Source: Puccinia triticina
Taxonomy: Eukaryota; Basidiomycota; Pucciniomycetes; Pucciniales; Pucciniaceae
DNA: 64,000 nucleotides
NCBI RefSeq assembly: GCF_026914185.1
Contig: NC_070570.1
Coordinates: 1 to 64,000, forward strand
Reading direction: 5' to 3'
Below, one piece after another: positions 10,780 to 22,785 of the stretch (position 1 is its first letter; each line of letters begins with the position of its first letter). A program made the position numbers and the translations under genes. Under the pieces are notes generated by a model. That model did no database searches and had not been told where the DNA came from. It saw only the letters and a list, made by a program, of their open reading frames with translations.

Positions 10780-11500
10780 ATAGTCTGGTTGTAGCCAGCA
10801 GCAACGGAAAAACTGCTGGGCTCCACTTTTAGCACAGCCCAGCAGTCTACTGCTTTCAGCCCAATCAGCGTTAGTGCAGCAGTTGGAGCACTGTGCTCAC
10901 GCTGAATTCAGCGGTTTGCCACAGACACTGCTGTTGATTTGCATCAGTACAGCATAACTCAAGGGTGCTGCCACTCAAAATCAGTGCAGTGCAGCTGAGT
11001 GACCGCAGACAGCTGCTGACCACTTTTTTGTAGTCAGCGCACTCACATGACATGAAAATAGTGAATGTGTCAACTGCGTACAGAATTGCTCCGGAGACTG
11101 ACAAGCCAACCGTAGCAACTATGTCCAATCAAGAAATTGAAGGCAATGATGAAATCATGATTCAGGACTATCTTTGATGAGGGAGAGCTACACAGCAATT
11201 GCAAGTGATTGCTAGGCCATGAATAACATAGGTACCTGAAAATTCTGTGGGCAGCAGTCACTACTGAGACATCTCAGCCCCTTGGATTGCAATGCAATGA
11301 GCGGTGATTGAAAAGTCTGTGAGGTGACAAATTGAAACCCAGGTTGGTTTTGGAGATTGATAGAACAGAGGCACATAGAAGGAAAGGCTTAACCCTTCAC
11401 AGCTGGTGTTCTGTGTTACCAGTATGCTGCAAATGCTCTCAATCTTGAAATGCAATATTTGTTATCAAAACAAGCTTTGCCATACACTCAAGCTCTAGAG
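10780..11500. other. No gene seen
   Basis: CAG/CTG-rich DNA at 10790-11040 with several short inverted words around agtgcagcag. A broadly similar CAG-rich stretch lies at 15185-15310, the other side of the inverted gene pair. The rest is featureless. Confidence 0.3.
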
Positions 11501-11509
11501 TTTGGTGGG

Positions 11510-12370
11510 GAATATGTCACATGTGTGGGGCTGGAGAGCTCCAGAGACAGGATCAATCTGTAGGACTGGTGTTTCACATGTGGAGCTTAAGATACAGGAT
11601 AATGTGCTTGGCTTTGGGTGAACCTTCCTCAAACAAGTGGGGAAGATTTCAGGGCTGGGGAGCTCAAGATATGGGATAATTTCATTGTGGGTAATTGTTT
11701 CTCCTGTTGAAACAGTTGGGGAAAAACAGAACTGGTGTATTTTGTGTGTGGGATGGGGAGCTTGAGATATGGGATAAGGTTCATGGCATTGGGTCATTGT
11801 TTGAGGAACAGAACAGCTGTGTCTTGTGTGTGGGTTAATGTTCCTGGAATTGGGTAATTGTTTCTCAAACAATTGGGGAAGATGTCATGGGCTGGGGAGC
11901 TTGAGATACAGGATATTTTGCTTGGCATTGGGTCATTGTCTGAGAAACAGGACATTTCTTGGCATTAAGTATATGTTTCTCAAACGAGTGGGGAAGATGT
12001 CATGGGCTAGGGAGCTCGAGATATGGGATTTCATTGCATTGGGTCATTGTTTGAGGAACAGAACAGCTGTGTCTTGTGTGTGGGATAATTTGCTTGGCAT
12101 TGGGTAATTGTTTCTCAAACAAGTGGGGAAGATGTCGTGGGCTGGGGAGCTTGAGATACAGGATAATTTGCTTGGCAGTGGGTCATTGTTTGAGAAACAG
12201 AACATTTCTTGGCATTGGGTACATTTTCTCAAACAAGTGGGGAAGATGTCATTGGCTGGGGAGCTCAAGATATGGGAGTTCATGGCGTTGGGTAATTGTT
12301 TGTTGTTTTGAAACAGGTGGGGATGAGGGCTGGAGAGCTCCGGATACAGGATTGATCTGTTTCTAGGGCT
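11510..12370. repeat. Degenerate minisatellite, variable unit
   Basis: The words gctggggagct(c/t)gagata, cattgggtcattgtttgag and ctcaaacaagtggggaagatgtc recur about eight times, with spacings that vary from roughly 75 to 140 bp (anchors near 11530, 11653, 11751, 11891, 12005, 12141, 12253 and 12327). Units lose and gain sub-blocks, which suggests repeated unequal exchange. Several short frames across it are by-products. Confidence 0.75.
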
Positions 12371-12651
12371 GGAAACTTCAGTGTTGTTATGATACCTGTA
12401 CAAGGCCTGCAAAGACCCAATTGAAACCTGTAACAAGGAGCCAAATGGAGGTATCCATGGCTAAAACACAACATGCCATGACTACCCATGCATCATGTTT
12501 CATCTATCACTGGGAGCTGCTCAATAACTGGTTAAAATTGTAACAGGGAGTTCTGGGTAGTCATGAGGTTACCCATGCAACCAGCCATGACAACCCATCC
12601 AGACATCTGTTTGAACCCCAGACCATAACCGCTTCAGGTGACCCTCACCAA

Positions 12652-12659
12652 TATATAAA
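12652..12659 (+). promoter_or_regulatory. TATA box of the LPSRP gene
   Basis: TATATAAA lies 55 bp upstream of the ATG at 12714, followed by a CT-rich leader (cccccaagctctggtgctttccccc). This is the usual fungal core-promoter layout and supports the chosen start. Confidence 0.55.
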
Positions 12660-12713
12660 CCCCCCCAAGCTCTGGTGCTTTCCCCCACCACTCTCACACC
12701 ACAATAGCCCACC

Positions 12714-14025
12714 ATGTTGTACTATTTTCCACATGATCCAAACAATACTTCCAACCGGCGCAGATCAGCTTCAAGGCCCAAACAAGGCCCTCCTTCTACA
12801 CCTAGCTATGACCCCAACACTGCTATTCAATACAGTAACCAATTTTATGGCCGGCCCTCATACAACCCCAATGCTGATATTCTACACAACAGCCAATTTT
12901 ACGCCCATCCATCAGCAAACATTCATTGCTATCCTACCCGCTCAGAGGTTAGCTATGATCAAAGCCACTACTCACATGAACTGCCTTCAAGGCCCTTAAT
13001 TATATAACCCCCACCCTACCCACTCAGAGGTGAACTATGATGGACTGACTTTGAGACACTACTCACATGGACTGCCTTCAAGGCCCTACAACCCCCACCC
13101 TAACCCATCAGAGATTAACTATGAGGAATTTGGACTGCCTTCAAGACCATTAGTTCAATACTCACATGGACTGCCATCAAGGCCACATGACCTGCCATCA
13201 AGGCCACATGACCTGCCATCAAGGCCACATGACCTGCCTTCAAGACCAGGCCCATCACACCAGCTACCCCCCAGGCCTGAACCTGCCCCAGTGGCTGAAG
13301 ATACCCCACCTGCATACACTTCACGCAACCAGAGAAAGATGGCCATGGGCCAAAGAAACTTGGACTTGGATGAGCCTGTATACCTCTTTGATGTTCATGT
13401 GGACCATGTTTGTCCTTCCCTTTTGCAAGGAAAGAACTATGAACCTCTGTGGAATCCAGCCAATGAACGTTTGCATCACCTTCCAGTTGCTGGCCCCACA
13501 ACACGTCAGGCCTGTGTAGACAGGAGATTTGTTCCCCAGTTCATTCTGGAAAACCACCCTTTCAGTAGACCAACTGAAACATCAGAAAAACTCAGGGAAA
13601 TCATCCAAATACTCTATAGAATGACCTCACACCGCCTGGTGAACTCAGCAAACAGAAATATCCTTGGAGGACAAATGAGTTTATTGCGGTTTTGTCCAGC
13701 ATCTGATCAGGGATTTTGGGGAGCTAATGAATCTTTCTCTCTGTGTTTTGCTTCATTTGAATGTTGACCCTAAACCCTCATTCCAGGTACCTATGCCCGT
13801 GATTCTATGATTCCAGAAGAAGTTGCAGCAGGCAATGAGCTCTGGGACAATCTAGGACCATATAACGACTTTCTGGGCAGCCAAATGCAGTCCCTCTCCG
13901 AAAGTGCATACAAACAGAACCAGGACTTAATGGATCAGTATGGCATCCCCAATTGGCACAAAGCAGAGTGGCGGGATAAGTTGTCAGATTTGTTGGAAAT
14001 GTTTCCTGCACATTTGATCCATTAA
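12714..14025 (+). pseudogene. Unrecognised proline-rich LPSRP-repeat gene, left copy
   Basis: From an ATG behind a good TATA box the protein begins MLYYFPHDPNN and consists of Tyr/Pro/Asn-rich modules of about 20 residues containing HSHGLPSRPYNPHP-type units, then four short HDLPSRP repeats, then a conserved-looking block (DEPVYLFDVHVDHVCPS...). The frame breaks at about 12997, where an extra 7 bp (ttaatta) sits inside a module and causes a stop. It reopens at 13030 in the shifted frame to 13767. A further block (13787-14025, YARDSMIPEEV...) follows a good acceptor (branch-like sequence, ttccag at 13781-13786), but I cannot find a canonical GT donor. The C-terminus runs into the inversion point at about 14018. 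I do not recognise the family. A membrane segment or signal peptide is not evident. Confidence 0.5.
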
Positions 14026-15036
14026 GTCCTGGTTCTGTTTGTATGCACTTGCAGAGAGGGACTTAACTTGGCTGCCCAGAAAGTCGTTATATGGTCCTAG
14101 ATTGTCCCAGAGCTCATTGTCTGCTGCAACTTCTTCTGGAATCATAGAATCACGGGCATAGGTACCTGGAAAGAGGGTTTAGGGTTAGCATTCAAATGAA
14201 GCAAAACACAGAGAGAAAGATTCATTAGCTCCCCAAAATCCCTGATCAGATGCTGGACAAAACCGCAATAAACTCATTTGTCCTCCAAGGATATTTCTAT
14301 TTGCTGAGTTCACCAGGCGGTGTGAGGTCATTCTATAGAGTATTCAGATGATTTCCCTGAGTTTTTCTGATGTTTCAGTTGGTCTACTGAAAGGGTGGTT
14401 TTCCAGAATGAACTGGGGAACAAATCTCCTTTCTACACAGGCCTGACGTGTTGTGGGGCCAGCAACTGGAAGGTGATGCAAACGTTCATTGGCTGGATTC
14501 CACAGAGGTTCAAAGTTCTTTCCTTGCAAAAGGGAAGGACAAACATGGTCCACATGAACATCAAAGAGGTATACAGGCTCATCCGAGTCCAAGTTTCTTT
14601 GGCCCATGGCCATCTTTCTCTGGTTGCGTGAAGTGTATGTAGGTGGGGTATCTTCAGCCACTGGGGCAGGTTCAGGCCTGGGGGGTAGCTGGTGTGATGG
14701 GCCTGGTCTTGGAGGCAGGTCATGTGGCCTTTAAGGTAGGTCATGTGGCCTTGATGGCAGGTCATGTGGCCTTGATGGCAGTCCATGTGAGTATTGGACT
14801 GATGGTCTTGAAGGCAGTCCAATTGCCTCATGGTTAACCTCTGACAGGGTAGGGTGGGGGTTGTAGGGCCTTGAAGGCAGTCCATGTGAGTTTTGGGCTG
14901 ATTGTTGTGAAGGCAGTCCATCATAGTTCATCTCTGAGTGGGTAGGGTGGGGGTTATAGGGTCTTGAAGGCAGTCCATGTGAGTAGTGGACTGATGCTCT
15001 TGAAGGCAGTCCATGATAGTTCACCTGTGAGCAGGT
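13018..15036. repeat. 2-kb inverted duplication of the LPSRP gene
   Basis: 13018-13938 and 14019-15036 are inverted copies, around a unique centre of about 80 bp (13939-14018). Identity is high, including the presumed intron: both copies carry gattttggggagctaatg. The arms differ by substitutions and by the number of short HDLPSRP repeats, so the duplication is not brand new. Confidence 0.85.
14019..15036 (-). pseudogene. LPSRP-repeat gene, inverted right copy
   Basis: Minus-strand copy of the 12714 gene lacking its promoter and first modules. The block 15024-14731 carries LPSRP modules. A frame change near 14730-14690 separates it from 14661-14344, which matches the conserved DVHVDHVCPS region almost residue for residue (one aspartate becomes serine, one becomes glutamate). 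The presumed-intron equivalent at about 14170-14240 has a better branch-like sequence (gctaac on the minus strand) than the left copy. The copy is broken and probably not expressed as one protein. The modules retain coding character, which suggests the family was under selection before duplication. Confidence 0.5.
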
Positions 15037-15540
15037 AGGATAGCTAGGAAGATTGCAATGCCAACAAAAGTAATATTATAAGACAACAGGAGGATTTAAA
15101 CAAAGGATCTTACACAAGATCAAGATCAGTCTTAAGGTAGCCTTTAGCCATTGGGTTGCATGACTTGTAATTATCATTGTAGACACATGGACAGTTGTCT
15201 CAGTAGCTGACAGCTGCAAACAGCGGTAGCGGCAGCGCAAGCTGCTGCTGCTGCTTCTGTTTGGGATTTCCTCACAGCGGGGGTGCACTTTTTGTGCTGC
15301 ACTGACCGCTTTTCACAGCGTTTCACCCTTGCTAGTGGACATTTCTACCCACTGACCTATCCTTTATTCTCACATTGGACAAGGTACGCCAAGAGAAGCA
15401 TCAATTTTGATGGGACCGTTCCAGACAGAAGAGTCAAAGAGATTCCTAAAAGGCAGAGGGAGGCAGGGGGGTTTACAGAAAAAAAAAATCGGGGGGAAAT
15501 GAGTGTATGTATTGAAAAAATTATGAAAGGGTGCAACAGG

Positions 15541-15563
15541 CGGAGCACATGGGTCTCATAACC
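15541..15563 (-). promoter_or_regulatory. Putative primer-binding site, half-tRNA-Met type
   Basis: Immediately outside the LTR the plus strand reads ...GAGCACATGGGTCTCATAACC. That is the expected D-stem/anticodon-arm sequence of an elongator tRNA-Met: loop CTCATAA, anticodon CAT. On the minus strand it is therefore complementary to a tRNA cleaved in its anticodon loop. Drosophila copia and yeast Ty5 prime from such tRNA-Met halves. The assignment here is an inference from sequence. Confidence 0.45.
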
Positions 15564-15780
15564 TGTTGAGGGTAATTGGTGACACAAGACTAAGAGAGGT
15601 TTGACGGAGTGTTGAGGACAGAGTCTGAGCACGGAGAGTCAAAGCATAATTATCATTCAGTGTAGAAGGATAACAGTAAGAAGAACAACTAAACTATATA
15701 CATGTATAATATAGGCTAAGTTGCGGGTGTATAGGTTAGAAGCATACTACATAGGGAGATGCTAACACACTATCTCAACA
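15564..15780 (-). mobile_element. Copia-type LTR remnant, 217 bp
   Basis: Bounded by perfect 7-bp inverted ends, TGTTGAG at 15564 and CTCAACA at 15774-15780, the same termini style as the copia element at 39109-48509. The primer-site-like sequence on its left makes it a 5' LTR of a minus-strand element. Only about 200 bp of the internal region remain before unrelated DNA. No 5-bp duplication is visible. Confidence 0.5.
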
Positions 15781-15976
15781 TTTTTGACAGGTCATGGCAC
15801 GCGCAGGTCTGCTATGACTTGTACAGGACTGTGTAACCTGTAACTTAGTCATGACATATTTTTGCACACAGTGATTAAAAAACAATGATGCCCCAAATGT
15901 TTTAGCCAGCGTGAGGGCTTTTTTTACATGTGCCTTCTATCTTGAGTTTGGGAGGGAGAAAAATCCACATGAAGCT

Positions 15977-16195
15977 CACTGCCAGCATAATTGGCTGGGT
16001 TGAGGTTATCCCAGTTAAACTGGGATGAACTCAACCAATTTAAACTTAGTTGATCTCAACTGATGAAATATAAATCCAAGGTACCCCCCTTGATTTTGTA
16101 TTTCATTGGATGAGATCAACCCATTTTTATAAATTGGCTGAGTGCATCCCAGTTAAACTGGGATGACATCATCCCAGCCAAACATGCTGGCAGTG
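15977..16195. mobile_element. MITE, CACTG-ended family, copy 1 (219 bp)
   Basis: Begins CACTGCCAGCATAATTGGCT and ends with the inverted form (about 21 of 23 TIR bases match). Internal palindromes are built on atcccagttaaactgggatga. A close copy is at 62833-63046. It has no coding capacity and no clean target duplication. Confidence 0.85.
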
Positions 16196-16321
16196 TTAAG
16201 GTGGCAGGAGATAGCCAAGTATAAATGTAGAGGGTGATTACCCAAAGACGGCACCGTGCAGGGGCCTTCACATAATAAAGGAAGGATTATCAGCATTTCT
16301 CTCAGGCAAATTTCACCAAGA

Positions 16322-16402
16322 AGGCATAAGTCCCTCCCAGAGGGAGACCTTTGGCCGCCCTTGGGACTTGGGAGGTACTTAGTTAAGTTAGGTGGGAAGT
16401 CC
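16322..16402. repeat. Short GC-rich hairpin (snap-back family)
   Basis: ggcataagtccctccc...ggacttgggaggtacttagttaag. It forms a hairpin and ends in the same cttagttaag-type word as hairpins at 22096, 22682, 28030 and 28603. Confidence 0.5.
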
Positions 16403-16828
16403 TCCAATAGGGGGGTTCACAATTGAAATATGTATGTAAAACTTTAAGCCTATCTTAAGGTGTTTATGAGCAATTTGGTTATAAGTTTTACTCAAAGTGG
16501 AAATCATGTATTTTATTAAATTTACCTGCAAAGTTTTGTAAATTTCAATCATAATGGCAACCCCGTGCCACATGACCTGGCAGGGGCAAATCTCCCAATG
16601 AACAGCGGCTGGGTAAGTGGCTCTGTTTGTGGTTTTTGAGCAGCTCACCCAGTATAAATCACCTGTGGGTGACTTCCTGTGCGCTCTGGGACCCTCCCAG
16701 ATGCTGCTTCTCTAGATTTTCGCAGCCAAATCTAGCTTTTCGGGCTCCAAGCTGCCGTTTCTGGGTTGAAGTCCTCGAGTGAGCCAAGTCGTCGCTCTTC
16801 CGCCATCCATCCCTCCGGAGACCATCCG

Positions 16829-18929
16829 ATGGCCGCCTCCAGAGTCCTCCTCCTCCTCCTCCTGCCCTCCGCCTTCCTTCTTCAGCAGCCCGCCGCCCTC
16901 GCCAACCAACCCCCGCCGCCGCCAGCCTCCATCGCCTCTCCCGAGCAAGCCGCCGCTGCAGCTGGCACCTCCCCCTCCCGCGCCGCACTCAGCTCGCTCC
17001 TGTTCTCCGTGCCCACGACGATCCTCGGCCTGATCCTCCTCCTGCTCGGACGCGCCCTCCCGCGTTTTTTCAACTCCTTTGGTTTTGCTGCCGCCTGCGC
17101 CTTCCCAACCTGGGCCTTATCCGTCAATCTGGCCGGCCCCGGCGGAATCGCCGGTCGATCATACAGCCAAGCCAGCCAGAATATCATCATCTGGGGTCTA
17201 GTCACCGCTACTTTCCTCTTCGGATTCACCCTCAGCCTCTTGATCGGCCACTATGGCTATCCGATCGGCCGATATCTATTATCCATCGAAGCCGGCCTCG
17301 CCCTCGGAATCTCGCTCTTGATCTTCTCCGCTCAACTCACCATCCATCACACCAGCATCCAATACATCTTCCTCGCCCTGGCCGCTGCCATCTTTGGCCT
17401 GATCGCCATCATCTGCCGGCCTTCGATCGGCATCTCCACTGCCTGCGCCTCCTCGGGCGCCTTCTTGTTTTTCCTCGGAGTCGACCTCCTTGCTAAGGAA
17501 AACGATGGGATGAGCCGCGGTATACGGTTCCTCTTCGATCACAACCCTCACCATGCCAAGGTTCCTTCCCATCTTCCTCCTCCCCCCAGCTTGCATCCTC
17601 GTCGCGTGCCTCTCACAGCTATATGACTGATCCGGATATCAATCCCCGATATACCCAGGATTTAGCCAATTATAACCCACCCACAGTTACCCGGATCCTC
17701 CTGCCGCTTAGCTGGGCCTGTATGTGAGCAATCCTCAACCGACTCTGTTCATGTTCATCATCAATTTTCAACTGAACCCAACTCTCATTAACAGGCTTTT
17801 TGGTGCGTGGTATCAGTACACATTCCTAGATAGACCTTACGATACGGCCTGGCTACCAGCTCTGCACCGGAAAAAACCAGCCGAATCCTCAGTCCAATCA
17901 ACCGTGCTGATCGATCAGGATACTGAGAAGAATGGGTTTGGTGAAAAAGTCCAAGCCGTCACCGGTCTCTCTGCGTCATCACAAGAAGAAGAAGAACAAT
18001 CATCATCACCATCTAACTACCACTATGAGGATCCGCCCTTCCCAGCCTCCCCTCAACCTCACGAATTCGAATCTCCATCTCAATCCGAACAGCGATACAC
18101 GACCGACTCGTATGATACTGGACTCAGTGCCATACCTGAACTCACAGAGCATAGCACCAGCGGCCGAGGAGGCAGTCGAAGTGGAAGCGGAAGCGGCCGG
18201 GGAATCGGTCTTGCATTCCCTCACTCCCACAGACATCCCTCGAATGCAACCTCCAACTCGATACGTCGCAGTACTCGGTCGTCCGAATTTCAAATTGCTC
18301 CCGCTGCACTTCCCTCCACCTCTGAGGGTGCCGATCCATCCCATATATCTGTATCTCCGCCCCGTACTCTCCTGAGCGAGACGACCGTGTTTCCGGATGA
18401 TTCAATCAGCCAAACTACTCGTCAGAGACTTGGCTTGACGATCTACAACAACTCCGGCTTGATCGAAGAGGAAACTGAAGCAATGCTCACCCTGGCCACA
18501 GATGCGATAAGCCCCGTCCGGGAAGATCAATCACCTGGTAGGTGTCAAGCTTATTTCGTTGTTCGTTTTTCTTCTTCTTGAGAAATCGTCTTCCTCTGGG
18601 TCTTAACACTTACCCCATCGGATGATGCAGGCAATAGTATTTCTCAAACGAGTCCCAGTCCGCTCATAGCGCATCCACCCACACCGGGCTCGAGCGGTGT
18701 CTTGACCCGACTAGCACGTGCCTTTGGAGAAGACTCCACGTCAGGCAGCCGGCCAGATCTACGGCGGACTCCCCAGACTGTCACTCGCGGGGAGGAGGCC
18801 AGCGAGGAACAGGCGCTTCAATTCGATGCCGAGCGCTGGGCCAGTCTTTCGGATGGCCAGTCACCTTACGAACACACCGCCCGACTACGCCGAGACCTAC
18901 ATTCCTGGACGAGTGATGAGCCTACTTGA
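16829..18929 (+). CDS. Multi-pass membrane protein, DUF4203/TMEM198-like
   Basis: Four exons (16829-17560, 17659-17723, 17795-18537, 18631-18929) join to 612 codons. Donors are GTTCCT, GTGAGC and GTAGGT; acceptors are cccag, acag and gcag. Start: the first ATG, giving a signal-peptide-like N-terminus (MAASRVLLLLLLPSAFLL). About seven hydrophobic helices fill residues 50-255, ending with a segment that spans exons 1-3 (RILLPLSWACMLFGAWYQY). This order matches the DUF4203/TM7SF3-TMEM198 family, conserved fungal proteins of the endomembrane or plasma membrane with no settled biochemical role. Residues 280-612 are a long acidic, Ser-rich, probably cytosolic tail, unusually long for the family. 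No in-frame damage. The exon 1 to exon 2 junction is the least certain. Nearest neighbours are unrelated. Confidence 0.75.
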
Positions 18930-21380
18930 AAATAATCACCACTCATCAGCATCTCAATCATAATATTCAAATTCCTTATCACCCCGTCCCTATCAATCAT
19001 TTCATACCCGTTTCTTTTTAAAAAGTGAAAAACAATCTTGGTTACAGTATTGTTTGGTGAATTCCGCACGGTCGAGTTTTGGTGCTCAAATAGAAAAACA
19101 TAGTCGAAGATAACGCCGGCCCATACTCCACTGCCGCCATCACCCCTCGAAACAAACAAAAAGATACAAATTCCTGGATAGCATCAATATCCGCTCAACT
19201 CTTAGACAGAGTTTTGGGCCTTGGCAATTCAAATTTCATTCAGATCGTTTAATTGTAAACTGAGCTGCAGACTAGGTTATCCGCGTAATGTATCTGAAGA
19301 TTCTGATCTTTGCTGCAACATTATTTTTGGTTGGTCCATGTTCCATCGTGCCGACTTCTATACATATATTGATGCTAATCATATTCCATCAGTCCAACCT
19401 CACCATCGTAGCATCTTGAATTGTTGTCCATCTATTTGTCTATTCTTTTACTTTTTGTCTACGCAACCCCACTGCCAGTTTATACCCGTTGTCAATCTTA
19501 ACCCAAGGCCCTTGCTGCTGCGGGCGTGCGTCTTGCGAAGCAAGCCTCCAACAGCCCTCGGCAGGATGACTTGCACCTTATTGCCCCTGTTTGCGGGGGC
19601 TAGATTCTAAATTTAGGTGCCAGGAATTTTCAAATGTCTATCCACACCTTGAGCTTCCACGGCACATTGCCTGGAAGATTTCAATCCCTTGAATATGCTC
19701 AACTGCAAGGTGTCCTTAAATCCATCCAGTGTGAAGCTGCACTTGTCATAGAGACACAAATTTTCTTAACCAAATGTCTTGTTTGGATGATAAAGTCCTG
19801 TATCTTTTGGAATATGTTGGGAAATGCTTTCATCAAACAAGATTTGCAGATGTTACATGTGGGGAAGTTTCTATGGATTGCAGGATATATTGCATCTTGA
19901 GATCACAATGTCATAAAGGTTAAGGTTAGGATAAGTAGCACATAAGTGCAGTCTTCTCCCATGTTGCTGTGTCATGTTGATTTGATCATGCAGGTTAAAA
20001 TTAAAATGTTCACATTGGTGTTTCTAAGGGTCAGCAAAAACCACTTTGAGCATTCAAATTGTCACAGGTCCTCTCAAAGCCAAAGAGGTGAGCATCCAAA
20101 AAATAAATCTCTTACACAAGGTTGATCCATATGTCAATTAAGTATGATTCATAGGCATTTCTGATGGAATTAGTGTTTTTGTTATGACCATAAATAAACG
20201 CCAGGGTGAAAGCATGCAGTGTGTGGGATTGGTTCTCAGGATTGAGGTTTTTGGCCATGGTCAGTTGTATGTAGGACTTTCTCTCATGTGTGAGATAAAG
20301 TACCACTATCTGAAAAATATCAAATGGAGGTTTTAAATGTTGTGAAGAAGGGTTAGTTGCATCTTTTATGCCAATTTCTATAATTATGTGTTGTAGTCTG
20401 GACTCTAGTCAATTCATAAAGTGAGGAAAGTGAGACTATGTATTTGCAAAGCCTGTGAAATGGTTGAGATGTAAGACAGTGTCACATGTCTGTCCAACTC
20501 CCCCCGGTGATAGCCCAAATTTGATACCCCTCTGGTCTGCTGTATGTATTCTGCCAGCAGGATGTTTGAGTGGCTGATTGATCTTCAGCAGCTGAGCCAT
20601 CTGGTCCATCTACTCTTGTCAGTCCTCCTGGGTTATTGGCTCTACAGGCTGCTGGCTTTGTTCCAACTAGAGACCAAGGCGGCTGCGCCACTGTGATTTC
20701 AAGGGGAGAACCTCCCACAATCTCCAAGATAAATCATTATCTGTCTTTCTTTTTTCAGATGATAAAGAACCTTGGTGTGTTTGATTTGTGTTTATGTTAC
20801 ATCCCAGGTTATTGAAATAACCAATTTGGCCTAACAAAGATCAAGTGTTTCCTCTTACAAGAACCTCTTCCTTTTATTTTTCAAAAAAATCACAGGTTTG
20901 CCCAATCAACAAAAAATGAAGCAAAATTGTGGGGTTTGATTAAAGCACAAAGAAGATCTAATTTATAAACCCAACCCAAAAATTAACAGAGCTCTACTTC
21001 TCAGAAATCAATTTTCTCTGGGAAAAGGTTGAGATTTAGGCCCCTTTTGGCACCAATACAATTGGTGAAATAATCACAAGCAATATAATCTGTGACATGT
21101 TGATTATTACACCTGAAATAAAAATTAAATGAATATATTGCTAGCCTTTTTCAGTACATGCAGAATAATTATTATTTATTTACAATTCACCCAGGTCATG
21201 TAGGCTTTGATAGTCTCAAGACAATTTGGATCATCAAGCCAGGAAAAAATGGGTTTTCAAAAGATTACATCATGTTGGGCAACAGAAAGTTCAATCCAAT
21301 GCTGTTGATGTCATCAACAGAGGAGTTCATCTGATTGGTATGAGAAAACTTTGGGAATTTCATGGGCAGTTGAGGATGAG
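18930..21380. other. Long stretch without a supported gene
   Basis: AT-rich DNA with only short frames. A GC-rich hairpin-like patch lies at about 19505-19600 (gcgtgcgtcttgcgaagcaagc). A one-sided MITE end, aggccccttttggcaccaat at about 21037, matches the TIR of the MITE at 36959. A plus-strand frame at 19221-19610 and one at 19634-19900 show no recognisable protein. Confidence 0.4.
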
Positions 21381-21426
21381 GTATATGGCGAGTAGACTGG
21401 CAAGTGCACCCTTGGTGCTTCTACTT

Positions 21427-21843
21427 CTAGCCCGGAAGTGGCTGGCGGCTGATCCAGATGGCCTTGGGGGCGAATCTGCCGCCAATGCGCTGTGCCTCTG
21501 CAAGGAGGTCGATGTGTGGGCCAAAGTCAAAGCGGGCAAGGAGTGCGTAGGCACGTTTGGGCTGGTTACACCTGAGCAGGTTTCTGATGTATGCCTTGAT
21601 GATTCTGGTCTGTAGAGGGCTGGGGGAGAGTCTGGCGACTTTGCGCATGTTTCCCATCCCCCGGCCAATCTGTCCGCACACGGCAAAGAGGCAAGGGTAG
21701 AAGTCGTGGGTTGGCTGGTCAAGCCGGATGAGATGCGCGAGGGCGTGTCTGTGGTTGTCGCGGCTGTGGGCGTGGAGGAGCAGGGCTTTGGTGCTGTCTG
21801 GGGTGGTGTTGCTGAGTGTGCTGAGTGCTGCTCCAGTGATCAA
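21427..21843 (-). pseudogene. Unrecognised gene fragment, helical-repeat-like
   Basis: A 138-codon minus-strand frame in a clearly GC-enriched island (about 21380-21960). Its sequence alternates amphipathic helices (IIKAYIRNLLRCNQPKRAYALL...), reminiscent of PPR/TPR-type helical hairpins, but no consensus repeat can be drawn, so this is only a resemblance. It starts at an ATG with no promoter and stops soon after the GC island ends. Upstream frames on the same strand contain stops. Probably a captured or decayed piece of a larger gene. Confidence 0.35.
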
Positions 21844-22095
21844 TCAAAATGGACCCTCAACACTACTGCGCTCGCCATGCCAAATCAAGAAGACCCGGCC
21901 TGAGAGCCCCCTGGAGCCAATTTGTAGCATCCATACCCAGCAGCAGCCGGGGCCACGGCCTGTCTTAAGGAGCTCATTGCAGGCCAATCCAGGAGGTATC
22001 AAGTTCCTTACAAAAGAGCGGATCGTTTTGACAAGTTTCATGCTTCTGCTTTTGTAGGGGTGATTGTGGTTTGTGGCAGTGAGGGGGAAGAAGCT

Positions 22096-22176
22096 AGCCT
22101 AACTAAGCCTCTCAAACGGAGGGGGGGGGGACCCCCACGTCCCAAAGGGACTCTCCGTAGGGGAGGCTTATGACTT
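22096..22176. repeat. Short GC-rich hairpin (snap-back family)
   Basis: taactaagcctctc...ggggaggcttatgacttatg. Outer words pair (aagcctc with gaggctt) around a G-rich centre containing a G10 run. It belongs to the set described at 16322. Confidence 0.5.
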
Positions 22177-22681
22177 ATGTCATACTTTTTGCCTGAGAGT
22201 TTGGGGCTTTTGTGGCTTTCTGTGCCCTTTTTTCCTTTTGTCCTCCACACAGCAAAAACTGACAAGCCTCTGCTGAAGCCCTGAAGGGTCAATATAGCTG
22301 ACCATCTTGGCTTCATATCCATCTCCTCATAATGAGGATTGGATGCATGAGCTGGATTGGCCAAGGCATATTGACCAGAGCTTGGAGAGCTTGGATCCTG
22401 TGGAATTGAATTGAATGAGCATACTGTTTTCCAAGGTCAGTTCAATCAACACATGTCATACAGCCCAGAATACCCCAAAGACCATAAGTTTGGAGGGTCA
22501 TGGGAGGAGAACACTTGGACTTCCAGAGACTTGTGTAGCGGCAAAAGATAGGGAAGAGTGAGACAAGTTTCATGATCCAAAGGGCATGCCTGGGGCCCTT
22601 TGGGAACAGGGTCAAAATTTGAATGGCACAAAACACCCACCAAAAGTCCTCAAACCCTCAGGCCAAAAAGTGGAAAGTAGT

Positions 22682-22785
22682 CCCAAGTCCTTCCTTCGGA
22701 GGTCGCGCTTCGCGCAAGGGCGCTTCGCGCCAGCCCAGGCTGTACCAGGGCCCTCCGAAGTGGGGGACTTGTGTTAAGTTAGGGG
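22682..22785. repeat. Short GC-rich hairpin (snap-back family)
   Basis: agtccttccttcggagg...ccctccgaagtgggggactt, with internal cgcttcgcgcaagggcgcttcgcg palindromes, ending gacttgtgttaagttagg. Outer arms pair over about 20 bp. Confidence 0.55.

Noticed and set aside
10871..11455. Three adjacent minus-strand frames that might have been exons of one gene.
   Set aside because: No matching splice sites, no similarity to known proteins, and CAG-rich composition explains the openness.
11510..12370. Regularly spaced repeats considered as a CRISPR-like array.
   Set aside because: Units are 75-140 bp, degenerate, without constant repeats and unique spacers, and this is a eukaryotic chromosome.
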